A DNA stretch of 64,000 nucleotides from Prevotella veroralis DSM 19559 = JCM 6290 (GTDB lineage: Bacteria > Bacteroidota > Bacteroidia > Bacteroidales > Bacteroidaceae): positions 124,001 to 188,000 of the forward strand of contig NZ_KB898326.1 of NCBI RefSeq assembly GCF_000377625.1, written 5' to 3'. The notes under the pieces are model-generated. The model searched no databases. It was not told where the DNA came from and worked only from the letters and a program-made list of their open reading frames with translations. This document shows positions 36,249 through 44,059 of the stretch, in pieces; position 1 is the first letter of the stretch, and each line of letters begins with the position of its first letter. A program made the position numbers and the translations under genes.

Positions 36249-38096
36249 CTATTCTACTGTAACCGACTTAGCCAAGTTGCGAGGTTGGTCTACATCTTTG
36301 CCTTTGCAAACCGCAATATGGTATGCTAAGAGTTGCAGTGGGATTGTTGCTACAAGTGGCTCTAAGCATTCCATCGTTTCAGGAAGCTCTATCACAGCAT
36401 CTGCAATATGTGAGATAGTAGTGTCACCTTTGGTTACCAAGGCTATAACTCGCCCTTGTCTCGCCTTTATCTCTTGTATGTTGCTGCGTACTTTCTCATA
36501 CATCCCGTTCTGCGTTGCGATAGCTACTACAGGCATATCAGAGTCTATCAACGCAATAGGTCCATGTTTCATCTCTGCTGCGGGATAGCCTTCTGCATGA
36601 ATGTAAGATATCTCTTTGAGCTTTAAAGCCCCTTCCAAGGCTACCGGATAACTGAATCCACGCCCCAAATAGAGGAAGTTCCGAGCATAAGTAAAGGTGC
36701 GTGCCATATCAGCGATTTGGTCATTTGCCTTCAACACTTCCTTTATCATATTAGGAATCTCTGCCAGTTCCTTCACCGTCTGCACGTACTCTTCGTGCTT
36801 AATAGTGCCTTTGGCGTTTGCTAAAGCGAGTGCAAACATGGTCAAGACAGTGACCTGTCCTGTAAAAGCCTTTGTAGAAGCAACACCAATCTCAGGGCCT
36901 ACGTGGATGTAAGTTCCTGTATCTGTTGCACGTGGGATGCTCGATCCGATGGCATTGCAAATACCATAGATGAAAGCACCCTTAGCCTTTGCCAGCTCCA
37001 CAGCTGCTAATGTATCGGCTGTCTCACCACTTTGAGAAATAGCGATAACAACGTCATTCTCATTAACTACTGGGTTGCGATAACGGAACTCACTAGCGTA
37101 TTCAACCTCTACAGGAATCCTACAGAATGTCTCAATCAGCTGCTTTCCGATGAGTCCTGCATGCCAACTTGTACCACAAGCAACGATGATGATGCGCTTA
37201 GCATTAAGTAGTTTGCTACGGTAATCAATCAATGCACTTAACGTAACATGGTCATGTTCTACATTAATTCGCCCACGCATACAGTTCGTTAAACACTCTG
37301 GTTGCTCAAAGATCTCCTTTAGCATGAAGTGGTCGTAGCCTCCCTTCTCAATCTGTCCAAGGTTGATATCAACCGTACGAACCTCTGGTGACAACTCTTC
37401 GTTGAGGATGTTTACGACCTTCAACTCCTCTCCTAGCTTCATTACTGCAATGTTCCCATCATCGAGATAGACCACTTTATCTGTGTACTCGATTATTGGA
37501 CTTGCATCCGAACCGAGGAAGAATTCACCATCGCCAATGCCCACTACAAGTGGACTCTGCTTCCTTGCTGCAATGATAGTATCGGGGTTTCGCTTGTCCA
37601 AGATGGCTATTGCGTATGCACCAATCACTTGATGCAATGCCAGCTGCACTGCTTCTAGGAGGCTAATTGCCTTCTTCTCCTGTATATAGTCAATCAGTTG
37701 AACTAACACTTCAGTATCAGTCTCTGACTGAAATTGTATTCCTTTCTCTATCAAGTTATGCTTTATTTCTGCATAGTTCTCAATGATTCCATTGTGAATG
37801 ATAGCCAGATTCTTCGACTGTGAATAATGCGGATGCGCATTCACAGATGATGGCTCACCATGAGTTGCCCATCGCGTGTGAGCAATACCAATGTTACCAG
37901 TGACGTTCTTATCGGCACAATACTCTTCCAAGTCAGCCACTTTCCCTTTCGTCTTATAAACATCTAAGTTGCCATTATCGTCTATTAGTGCTACGCCTGC
38001 ACTATCATATCCTCTGTATTCAAGGCGTTTTAAGCCCTTTATCAATATTGGGTAAGCCTCACGCTTAGCCCCTATGTATCCTACAATACCACACAT
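36249..38096 (-). CDS. glmS: Glutamine-fructose-6-phosphate aminotransferase
   Basis: Makes glucosamine-6-phosphate for peptidoglycan and LPS. 615 residues. Class II glutaminase domain with nucleophile Cys2 (MCGIVGYIG) and EYRGYDSAG, then two SIS sugar-isomerase domains (SQSGETADTLAA in the first, and GRGFSYPVALEGALKLKEISYIHAEG, seen as EGALKLKEISYIHAE) and the conserved C-terminus PRNLAKSVTVE. The start gives Cys2 directly. It is preceded by a 166-nt leader region with a large nested hairpin. Confidence 0.97.
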   Translation of the reverse strand: MCGIVGYIGAKREAYPILIKGLKRLEYRGYDSAGVALIDDNGNLDVYKTKGKVADLEEYCADKNVTGNIGIAHTRWATHGEPSSVNAHPHYSQSKNLAIIHNGIIENYAEIKHNLIEKGIQFQSETDTEVLVQLIDYIQEKKAISLLEAVQLALHQVIGAYAIAILDKRNPDTIIAARKQSPLVVGIGDGEFFLGSDASPIIEYTDKVVYLDDGNIAVMKLGEELKVVNILNEELSPEVRTVDINLGQIEKGGYDHFMLKEIFEQPECLTNCMRGRINVEHDHVTLSALIDYRSKLLNAKRIIIVACGTSWHAGLIGKQLIETFCRIPVEVEYASEFRYRNPVVNENDVVIAISQSGETADTLAAVELAKAKGAFIYGICNAIGSSIPRATDTGTYIHVGPEIGVASTKAFTGQVTVLTMFALALANAKGTIKHEEYVQTVKELAEIPNMIKEVLKANDQIADMARTFTYARNFLYLGRGFSYPVALEGALKLKEISYIHAEGYPAAEMKHGPIALIDSDMPVVAIATQNGMYEKVRSNIQEIKARQGRVIALVTKGDTTISHIADAVIELPETMECLEPLVATIPLQLLAYHIAVCKGKDVDQPRNLAKSVTVE

Positions 38097-38123
38097 TTTA
38101 CCTTAATCTTTTGTTTTTATGAC

Positions 38124-38210
38124 AAATGAGAACACCCTCCCATCCACTTCTTTTCAGCTAGTTCCTCCCAAAACTAGGCTAGATATGGATGTCAAAGAAT
38201 GTTCTCATTT
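38124..38210. repeat. Nested hairpin upstream of glmS
   Basis: Three coaxial stems: an 11-bp outer stem AAATGAGAACA (38124-38134) / complement (38200-38210), a 6-bp middle stem CATCCA (38141-38146) / TGGATG (38186-38191) and a 6-bp inner stem CTAGTT (38158-38163) / AACTAG (38172-38177). It lies between the export lipoprotein stop and the glmS start. It could be a terminator of the former or a leader of the latter. I found no TAnnTTTG box for glmS in this gap. Confidence 0.6.
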
Positions 38211-38262
38211 TATGTATTTGCCTTTATAATGAAGACAACAGTCCTCATTTAAGGATAGAATC

Positions 38263-39036
38263 TTACTTTCTCAACACGTTAACCAATAGCGAAGCTACTG
38301 ACGTAACGATACCTATGAAAGAGAACCAAATGGTAGTGGAACTACCAATACTAGACGTCTTTGCCTTTACAGAGTTCGGTTGAACGTATAGCACATCATT
38401 CTGTTGTAGATAATAATAAGGTGAGTTGATGATGTTAGCATCATTCAGATTCATACGCACGGCATGCTTTTCTCCATGTGCATCCTCACGTATCAACAAT
38501 ATGTTATTACGCTTGCCATATACGCCCAAGTCGCCTGCCTGTGCGATAGCCTCTAGAACGCTAATCTTCTCAGTAGATACTGGAATGACACCAGGCTTAC
38601 CTACTTCACCCAAGACAGTGATGTGATAACTACTCATACGAACCGATACAACAGGGTTCTCGGTACGTGCAAGGTAAGGTTGAATCTTGCTCTTTATCAA
38701 GTCCTCGCATTCGGTCTTTGTTAAGCCAACAACATGTACCTTGCCAACAACAGGGAAGTTGATGAATCCCGAATTGTCTACGAGATAACCCTTAAAAGCC
38801 GTTGATGCTTTCTCACCACTTTGTAAGTTAAAGGGTGCGGAAGCCTCTGGATTAGTTGTATTGACAGTGATGGTTAATTCGTCCTTAGGCATGATACGTG
38901 CATCAAATAGACCTCTTGAAGCAGCAAGACTAATGGAGTCTATGTTCTCAACATAGGTGAATCCCTTGCTAGAACCACATCCCGTCATTGCCATAATCAT
39001 AGCTACTACTATGAGAGATAAGATGATTTTTTTCAT
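38263..39036 (-). CDS. Polysaccharide export outer-membrane lipoprotein
   Basis: 257 residues. Lipoprotein signal ending at Cys20 (MAMTGC), then a Poly_export domain (DELTITVNTTNPEASAPFNL to about residue 135) and a SLBB domain with ITVLGEVGKPGVIPVST. It ends with a C-terminal hydrophobic helix (TIWFSFIGIVTSVASLLVNVL) as in Wza-like proteins. Such proteins form the outer-membrane channel for capsule or exopolysaccharide. The usual Wzc partner is not adjacent. It has its own promoter. Confidence 0.92.
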   Translation of the reverse strand: MKKIILSLIVVAMIMAMTGCGSSKGFTYVENIDSISLAASRGLFDARIMPKDELTITVNTTNPEASAPFNLQSGEKASTAFKGYLVDNSGFINFPVVGKVHVVGLTKTECEDLIKSKIQPYLARTENPVVSVRMSSYHITVLGEVGKPGVIPVSTEKISVLEAIAQAGDLGVYGKRNNILLIREDAHGEKHAVRMNLNDANIINSPYYYLQQNDVLYVQPNSVKAKTSSIGSSTTIWFSFIGIVTSVASLLVNVLRK

Positions 39037-39077
39037 TCAAAAATAGCGTGAAGTCAATTATAAATTATACTTTTCTG

Positions 39078-39108
39078 CAAAAATACGACTATTTTTCGAG
39101 AATTACAA
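39078..39108 (-). promoter_or_regulatory. Promoter of the export lipoprotein gene
   Basis: Minus strand TTG (39108-39106), 20 nt, TATTTTTG (39085-39078), about 40 nt before the start codon. Confidence 0.72.
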
Positions 39109-39227
39109 GCGAATGGCTTTTTTTCTCCTAAGCGATGGATAAAATAAAACCGACCATCAATACCATTCTTTCCATAGCCCTTCTATTCTCTTCTTTGTCG
39201 ATCTCTTTATTCACAGGAGAATCTTTT

Positions 39228-39920
39228 TTACAATGCAGCAGCCTTACTGTATTGATCGTAAAGCCATTGTTGTTGCTGCTCAATCGTTATGTTGCTGTTG
39301 TCTAATTCGATAGCTCCTTCAGCCTTACGGAGAGGTGAGGTGGCACGGTGCGAATCGATGTAGTCACGTTCTTGAACATTCTTTAATATATCGTCGAAGT
39401 TAGCCTCCATACCCTTAGCCTTTAGTTCATCGTAACGCCGTTGGGCTCGAACTTCGGGCGAAGCAGTGACAAATACCTTTAGTTCGGCATTGGGGAAGAC
39501 CACCGTTCCGATGTCTCTTCCATCCATGACAATTCCTTTCTCTGCTCCCATCTGTTGTTGTTGTTCAACAAGGGCGGCACGCACAAAAGGCAATGCGGCG
39601 ATGACACTGACATGTGAAGACACCTCCATGGTACGGATCTGGTTCTCTACATTCTCTCCATTAAGGTAAGTATCAGGGCGTCCAGTAGCCTTATTCAACT
39701 TGAAACTAATCTTTATATTCCCCATCTGTGCCTTTAACTCCTCTTCTTTGATGGTGCCATTCGCATTGAATAAACCCTTCCGTAAGGCATAGAGAGTTAC
39801 TGAACGATACATCGCTCCAGTGTCTACATAGATGTAACCAATCCTCTTTGCGAGGTCTTTAGCCATTGTGCTTTTCCCACAAGAGGAGTGCCCGTCAATG
39901 GCAATAGTTATTTTTTTCAT
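39228..39920 (-). CDS. cmk: Cytidylate kinase
   Basis: Phosphorylates CMP and dCMP with ATP. 230 residues, normal length. The P-loop is in [17 protein letters not shown], with [25 protein letters not shown] and [10 protein letters not shown] as family motifs. Cytosolic. Single-gene unit, 191 nt before the export lipoprotein gene. Confidence 0.96.
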   Translation of the reverse strand: MKKITIAIDGHSSCGKSTMAKDLAKRIGYIYVDTGAMYRSVTLYALRKGLFNANGTIKEEELKAQMGNIKISFKLNKATGRPDTYLNGENVENQIRTMEVSSHVSVIAALPFVRAALVEQQQQMGAEKGIVMDGRDIGTVVFPNAELKVFVTASPEVRAQRRYDELKAKGMEANFDDILKNVQERDYIDSHRATSPLRKAEGAIELDNSNITIEQQQQWLYDQYSKAAAL

Positions 39921-39978
39921 TTCTTAAAAATGTGTTTTGTTTCGTCTGATCTGTACTACTTTCTTTCGCAGTGAGTGC

Positions 39979-39986
39979 AAAGTTAC
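39979..39986 (-). promoter_or_regulatory. -7 box of cmk
   Basis: TAACTTTG on the minus strand, 59 nt before the start codon. No clear TTTG at -33. Confidence 0.5.
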
Positions 39987-40028
39987 TAAAAAAAGTGGTA
40001 TGCTGATGGCATTAAGTGACATATCTTT

Positions 40029-40121
40029 TAATTCAAAAGTCAAAGTTCATAATTCAAAATTATGATTACTTTAAGTTGACGAGTGGACAGGTTGACAAGT
40101 AAACGAGTTATTTGTTCTGTG
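40029..40121 (+). repeat. 93-bp dispersed module, copy 1
   Basis: Begins with three short repeats of AATTCAAA(A) and continues with GTTGACGAGTGGACAGG. The copy at 47340-47432 has the same length with only about a dozen differences. In both places CCCTCTCC-type and TAGGGAC-type palindromes follow. Confidence 0.75.
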
Positions 40122-40135
40122 GAAAACAATACTAT

Positions 40136-40170
40136 CTACTCCCCTCTCCATTCGGAGAGGGGGCGGGGGT
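40136..40170. repeat. CCCTCTCC-type palindrome
   Basis: CTCCCCTCTCC, attc, GGAGAGGGGG: near-identical to the hairpin at 22397-22430, followed here by a G-rich stretch. A degenerate relative with CCATTCGGAGG follows at 40470-40535. Confidence 0.6.
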
Positions 40171-40180
40171 GAGGCTCCTT

Positions 40181-40323
40181 AAGTAGGGACAGACGCCCTC
40201 ATCTGTCCGATACAAGATGATTTTCTCAGACAGCAAGCATAAGGATATATTATTCTAATAACATATTCCATTCACCCCAAACATCCCATCTGGGCGGATA
40301 GACGAAGGCATCTATCCCTACTT
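40181..40323. repeat. TAGGGAC nested palindrome element, 143 bp
   Basis: The left arm 40181-40209 and right arm 40295-40323 are 29-bp inverted repeats with four or five differences. Each arm is itself a palindrome (GGACAGACG ccc TCATCTGTCC). Closely related elements are at 63410-63553 (144 bp) and 47692-47764 (73 bp). Confidence 0.72.
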
Positions 40324-40344
40324 TGTAGCATCATCGTTTAATTA

Positions 40345-40454
40345 AGGAAACGCCCTTTTCAATTTGAAGAAGGCGTTTCTTCATTTCCAAGAGATGCTTT
40401 CTTTGGCACAAGGAGACGCCTTCTTCAGTTCAAGGAAACGCCCTCTTCGTTTGT
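40345..40454. repeat. 22-bp tandem repeat array, 5 units
   Basis: Units begin at 40345, 40367, 40389, 40411 and 40433, all exactly 22 bp, as AGGAAACGCCCTTTT, AAGAAGGCGTTTCTT and AAGAGATGCTTTCTT plus 7-nt spacers. Units occur in both palindrome orientations. Confidence 0.82.
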
Positions 40455-40710
40455 AAACAACGTTATCCTTTTCTCTTTCCATTCGGAGGGATAAAACCAT
40501 TCCAAGCCTCTTCCAAGGAGAGGATGTGCCTTAATGGGATATTGTCTGGTTGTTATCTCTGTGCGTAAAGTATTATCACAGAATACAGAAACTACGCATA
40601 ATCCCCCGTCTATCAGTATAAGAACTTGTGGTTCTATATATTACAATGATTGTTAATGGTTCTTAGTGGACACTATTGAGATATAGGCTTGATAATGATG
40701 AATTATTTTT

Positions 40711-40812
40711 TTGCTGTCACTCCTGTCACTTCTTCGTCTCTTATAATTCGCTGATCACTAAATAGTTGTCGCAAATGTTAAAAGTGACGGCAACTCTATT
40801 TAAAACTTAATT
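40711..40812 (-). repeat. 102-bp dispersed element, copy 3 (inverted)
   Basis: Read on the minus strand it aligns without gaps to the copies at 277 and 6628. Arms: TTGCTGTCACTCCTGTC at 40711 and AAGTGACGGCAA ending at 40793. The surrounding gap 39921-41049 (1.1 kb) contains five repeat types and no gene. Confidence 0.75.
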
Positions 40813-40960
40813 ATGTATTTGTGGGGTGGGGGAGTATTGTTTTTACATCGTAAAAAATGAAGAAATAATATGGAGGAAATACTAAACCTTCTCATAGCTC
40901 AAGTATTTGAAGAAGTGTAAAAATGTGAAGGTCGGATAATGATTATCGTTTTTTTTCTTG

Positions 40961-40968
40961 TAAATTTG
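40961..40968 (+). promoter_or_regulatory. -7 box of the AlkD-like gene
   Basis: TAAATTTG, 82 nt before the ATG at 41050; -33 box not clear. Confidence 0.45.
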
Positions 40969-41049
40969 TAGACCTTTAAGTCGGGATGATAAGTTGGTTC
41001 CGATAAAGCAAACAAAAGTTTAATCCTATACATATTATATAATAAGACG

Positions 41050-41667
41050 ATGATAACTGATCAGATTCACGAGAAACTAAAGCAAATAAAACAATCATTC
41101 CGCCTGTTGATGAATGGTGTGGCTTCACAGTCAATGCGCGAGAAAGGGGTTTCTTATAAGATAAATTGGGGTGTCCCTGTGCCTGAACTGCAAAAGATGG
41201 CGGTAGAATATGGCAAAGATTATGACTTAGCCATTGAACTTTGGAAAGAAGACATACGTGAGTGTCAAGTGCTGGCAACACTGATTATGCCTGCTGAACG
41301 AATGTCGGAAGATCTTGTGGACGTATGGATGGAGCGTTTACACACGCAAGAAATGGCAGAGCTATTGGCCTTTAATCTTCTTCAACATCTTAATTTTGCT
41401 CCTTCATTGGCATATCAATGGATAGCATCTGATAAGGATATGTATCAACTTTGTGGTTATCAGTTGTTAGCAAGATTGTTTGCCAAAGGTATGGAACCTA
41501 ACGAGCGTGGTATTAATGAGTTTCTTGATCAGGTACATACGACGCTTGCTGGTAATAATTTAGCACTGAAGCATGCTGCTTTTAACTGTGTCTTAAACTT
41601 CTGTGAATTAAGTGAAGAGATGGAGATAATTGCAAAGAAAGCTCTGTCCGACCTTGATCTCCTTTGA
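41050..41667 (+). CDS. AlkD-like DNA alkylation repair family protein
   Basis: 205 residues made of HEAT-like helices, matching the DNA alkylation repair enzyme family (AlkC/AlkD fold) in length and pattern (GVPVPELQKMAVEYGKDY and LAIELWKEDIRECQVLA). Relatives remove alkylated bases, but many family members in Bacteroidota are uncharacterised and I cannot assign active-site residues with certainty. Cytosolic, no membrane segment. Single-gene unit with a terminator after it. Confidence 0.78.
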   Translation: MITDQIHEKLKQIKQSFRLLMNGVASQSMREKGVSYKINWGVPVPELQKMAVEYGKDYDLAIELWKEDIRECQVLATLIMPAERMSEDLVDVWMERLHTQEMAELLAFNLLQHLNFAPSLAYQWIASDKDMYQLCGYQLLARLFAKGMEPNERGINEFLDQVHTTLAGNNLALKHAAFNCVLNFCELSEEMEIIAKKALSDLDLL

Positions 41668-41692
41668 AACCCTATATTGTTTAAAAATAGAA

Positions 41693-41727
41693 AGAGCCGA
41701 TACATTGATTAATGTACCGGCTTTTAA
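41693..41727 (+). terminator. Terminator of the AlkD-like gene
   Basis: AGCCG-TACATT (41695-41706) pairs with AATGTA-CGGCT (41711-41722), with one A-C mismatch and loop GATT, followed by TTTAAAA. Confidence 0.8.
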
Positions 41728-41805
41728 AATTATTTATCTCCGTCTGTTGGATTTTACCAAACAGTCTCTTAATGGAATACTAATTTCCTCCTCCTTTCCT
41801 TCTTA

Positions 41806-41889
41806 CTAATCAAGGTCTATCTTCTTAGATACAATCAAGACCTCTGCAAGTACTGCTGCAACGATTGTTGCAATACCAAATGTCAACAT
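41806..41889 (-). CDS. 27-residue predicted membrane miniprotein
   Basis: ATG at 41889, TAG at 41806. The product starts MLTFGIATIVAAVLAEVL and ends KKIDLD: one predicted membrane helix of about 19 residues followed by a short charged tail. An AAAGGAC sequence 8-14 nt upstream could be a ribosome site, unusual in this phylum. A TACCTTTG box lies 77 nt upstream on the same strand. No other gene overlaps. The product has the size and design of small regulatory membrane proteins, but I know no homologue. Confidence 0.6.
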   Translation of the reverse strand: MLTFGIATIVAAVLAEVLIVSKKIDLD

Positions 41890-41965
41890 AATATTGTCCT
41901 TTCTTCTTTTGTGCGAAGCCCCTTTGGCTCTGCGGTTATTACTTAATTCTACTTGAAACTCATTG

Positions 41966-41973
41966 CAAAGGTA
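41966..41973 (-). promoter_or_regulatory. -7 box of the 27-codon gene
   Basis: TACCTTTG on the minus strand. The leader between it and the ATG contains an imperfect GCAGAGCC / GGCTTCGC hairpin near 41915-41935. Confidence 0.55.
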
Positions 41974-42127
41974 CGATAATTGTATAATACTTTTAAGCCA
42001 TAAAGTATAAATATTAAATTCTTAGCCGTATTCTTGACTTTAATCAAATAGGTTGATTATCATCAAAAATATAATCTAAGTGGATAAAAAATAGAACTTT
42101 CTTCTGGCTTAATTAATAGGAAGGGTG

Positions 42128-42135
42128 TATCTTTG
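42128..42135 (+). promoter_or_regulatory. -7 box of the 39-codon gene
   Basis: TATCTTTG, 25 nt before the ATG at 42161. No TTTG at the exact -33 position. Confidence 0.55.
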
Positions 42136-42160
42136 CAACAAGTTGTGTTTAAGATAACAA

Positions 42161-42280
42161 ATGATTATGGACAAGTTAATTGCAATGAACCAGGAATTCG
42201 ATAGCAGTATAGATGCTCGTTTCCTACAGATTCAGAATGCACGTCGTGAGGCTCTTGCTCGTAAGGCAAAGCGTAACTAA
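42161..42280 (+). CDS. 39-residue basic miniprotein
   Basis: ATG at 42161 (alternative ATG at 42167), TAA at 42278. The product is a soluble helix-forming peptide: MDKLIAMNQEFDSSIDARF followed by a strongly basic tail with RREALARKAKRN at the end. It has a promoter box, ordered codon use and a 21-bp terminator hairpin downstream. The basic tail suggests nucleic-acid or ribosome contact; that is inference only. I recognise no family. Confidence 0.6.
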   Translation: MIMDKLIAMNQEFDSSIDARFLQIQNARREALARKAKRN

Positions 42281-42370
42281 AAGAATGTAACGTGCGCATT
42301 GGGCATCTCAGAAACAGGTTTGAAGTTGATGTGATCGCCAACAAGATTAAAGAAAAAGCATACAAGCAAA

Positions 42371-42420
42371 ATGAAAGGAAACCTTGTTGAATTAACTTCA
42401 ACAAGGTTTCCTTTCATTTT
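42371..42420. terminator. Bidirectional terminator, 21-bp perfect stem
   Basis: ATGAAAGGAAACCTTGTTGA + A (42371-42391) pairs perfectly with 42397-42417, loop TTAAC. It lies between the convergent 39-codon gene and the acidic hypothetical gene, with T-rich sequence to the right (TTTTAA) and a weak one to the left. Confidence 0.88.
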
Positions 42421-42449
42421 AATATTATATATCAAGGTGAAGAGATGAC

Positions 42450-43259
42450 CTAAAAGTCATCATCATCACCAACCTCTTCCGCCTGTATTTCTAGCTCTTC
42501 TGGATTTGTGTCGAAAGTGGTGCGATAACTTTCCTCCGTCAACTTATCATCATCGAAGCCATCGTCATCATCTTCTTCAGATGATTTTTCATCTTTCGGC
42601 AAGTCCCCCTCATCATCTAAATTATCAAAGTCATCATCATCATCTTGTTCCTCTGGCTGAGAGAACTTAATATGATTGAGAGTTGCCATAGGCTTCTCTT
42701 TGGCAAAGATAGCCTCTGTCCATGAACCTTTTGAAATCTCTAAGACTTCAAAACCATCAGAAGTCTTCTTGTCATACAAACCTCCTGGCTTCTTGAGGCG
42801 AGCTGTAGGTAGGGTAGTTGTACTAATGTCGAAACCACTCTGGATAATATCCTGTACACTTTGAGGAAGGCTTTCCCAGCCACCACCGAAATTGCGTTCC
42901 AGCACTTCGATGAGCTTTTGGGCTGAGATATGATGTATATTTTCCCATGTTAAATCAGTGATTCTGAGGATTGGTTTCTTCTTCAATGCCCACTTAACAA
43001 CAGTACTTTCATCAAGTCTAATAGTACCTACTTGATATCCACGATCCTCATACTTCTTTATGACTTCAGGCTTATCTACCTTTACTTCTTCGATTGTAAA
43101 GGCACTTTTAAGCACGTCAATGTAGTGGTGCTCGTTATCCTTAAGGTCTGCATCACGCTCTGCTTGCGCCCAAAGACGGAAGACATCGCTCTCCTGAATG
43201 TCCCAAACATTACTCTTCGTAAGATTCTTCAATGATAATGATTGTCCTTTTTGCTTCAT
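42450..43259 (-). CDS. Hypothetical protein with acidic C-terminal tail
   Basis: 269 residues, no recognised family. The N-terminal 170 residues look folded, with basic stretches (MKQKGQSLSLKNLTKSNVWD, KKPILRITDLTW). From about residue 200 to the end the chain is dominated by Asp and Glu (DDDDDFDNLDDEGD and others), with more than 30 acidic residues in 70. Such tails often mimic nucleic acid or bind chaperone-like partners. The gene has a full promoter and is a single-gene unit. Confidence 0.75.
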   Translation of the reverse strand: MKQKGQSLSLKNLTKSNVWDIQESDVFRLWAQAERDADLKDNEHHYIDVLKSAFTIEEVKVDKPEVIKKYEDRGYQVGTIRLDESTVVKWALKKKPILRITDLTWENIHHISAQKLIEVLERNFGGGWESLPQSVQDIIQSGFDISTTTLPTARLKKPGGLYDKKTSDGFEVLEISKGSWTEAIFAKEKPMATLNHIKFSQPEEQDDDDDFDNLDDEGDLPKDEKSSEEDDDDGFDDDKLTEESYRTTFDTNPEELEIQAEEVGDDDDF

Positions 43260-43329
43260 ATATATATTACTCTTTCAATTTGCTTTTGGGGGTATATTTG
43301 CACAGAACTAAGCCCTTCCATATTGGTTG

Positions 43330-43361
43330 CAAAAGTATAGACTAAAACGTAAACCTCCAAA
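43330..43361 (-). promoter_or_regulatory. Promoter of the acidic hypothetical gene
   Basis: Minus strand TTTG (43361-43358), 20 nt, TACTTTTG (43337-43330): full consensus, 71 nt before the ATG. Confidence 0.78.
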
Positions 43362-43740
43362 CTTTTTCACAAAAAAGATTTATCTCTAAGATGAAAAAGA
43401 GACTCTTGTAAATTCTTTAAATGTAGGAGTAGATCCACACCTAATAACTATCACAATAAGAAAAAATAATCTTTTCCTAGTAAAGAAAGACTTTTATAAG
43501 TAATGAGACTTATGATAAATAGATGTGGAAAACGTCCTTGTTTATTACTTTAGGATAATCATTGTTGAGGATAAGGGGCTGTTTTTTAAAAAAGAATATG
43601 TAATTTTGCGGCTGATTTAATTATACCATTGATCAGAGGTGATACGTTTCTATATCTAACACAAGGTTTCCGCCAAGTGAAGTAAATAGATTATTGTCAT
43701 CTGACGAAAAACTGTGGTCAGATCGTGAAGCTATGTTATA

Positions 43741-43985
43741 AAAGTAAACAAAATGCTTTTATCAGATGGTAAAGCCATCTTATTAAAAGTAAACAAAATA
43801 CTTTTATCAGATGGTAAAGCTATCTTATTAAAAGTAAACAGGATACTTTTGTCAGATGATAAAACATGTCTTCAAAAGCAAACAAAATACTTTTGTCAGA
43901 TGATGGAATATGTCTTCAAAAGCAAACAAAATACTTTTGTCAGATGGTGATGACATATCTTTAAAAGTAAATATAGAACTTTTTT
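43741..43985. repeat. 44-45-bp tandem array before the C10 peptidase
   Basis: The motif AAAGTAAAC (or AAAGCAAAC) recurs at 43741, 43786, 43831, 43875, 43919 and 43964: spacings 45, 45, 44, 44 and 45. Units also share TACTTTTGTCAGATG; in units 3-5 this contains TACTTTTG, which matches the -7 consensus. The remainder of the gap (43362-43740) is A+T-rich with no gene. A frame reads through part of the array but the 44-bp units break it, so it is not called as coding. Confidence 0.85.
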
Positions 43986-44059
43986 GAATCAAGATGATAC
44001 ATTTTATTAATATTAAAAAGACTTTCCAACAAACCAAGATGATGAACTTATCGTTACAA

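Noticed and set aside
40181..40323. Insertion sequence or integron attC site
   Set aside because: No transposase or integrase gene is present, there is no clear target duplication, and the arms do not show the attC core sites.
43753..43950. 65-codon open frame encoding a 15-residue repeat
   Set aside because: It arises because 45 bp is a multiple of three; the 44-bp units change the frame, and no start signal is present.
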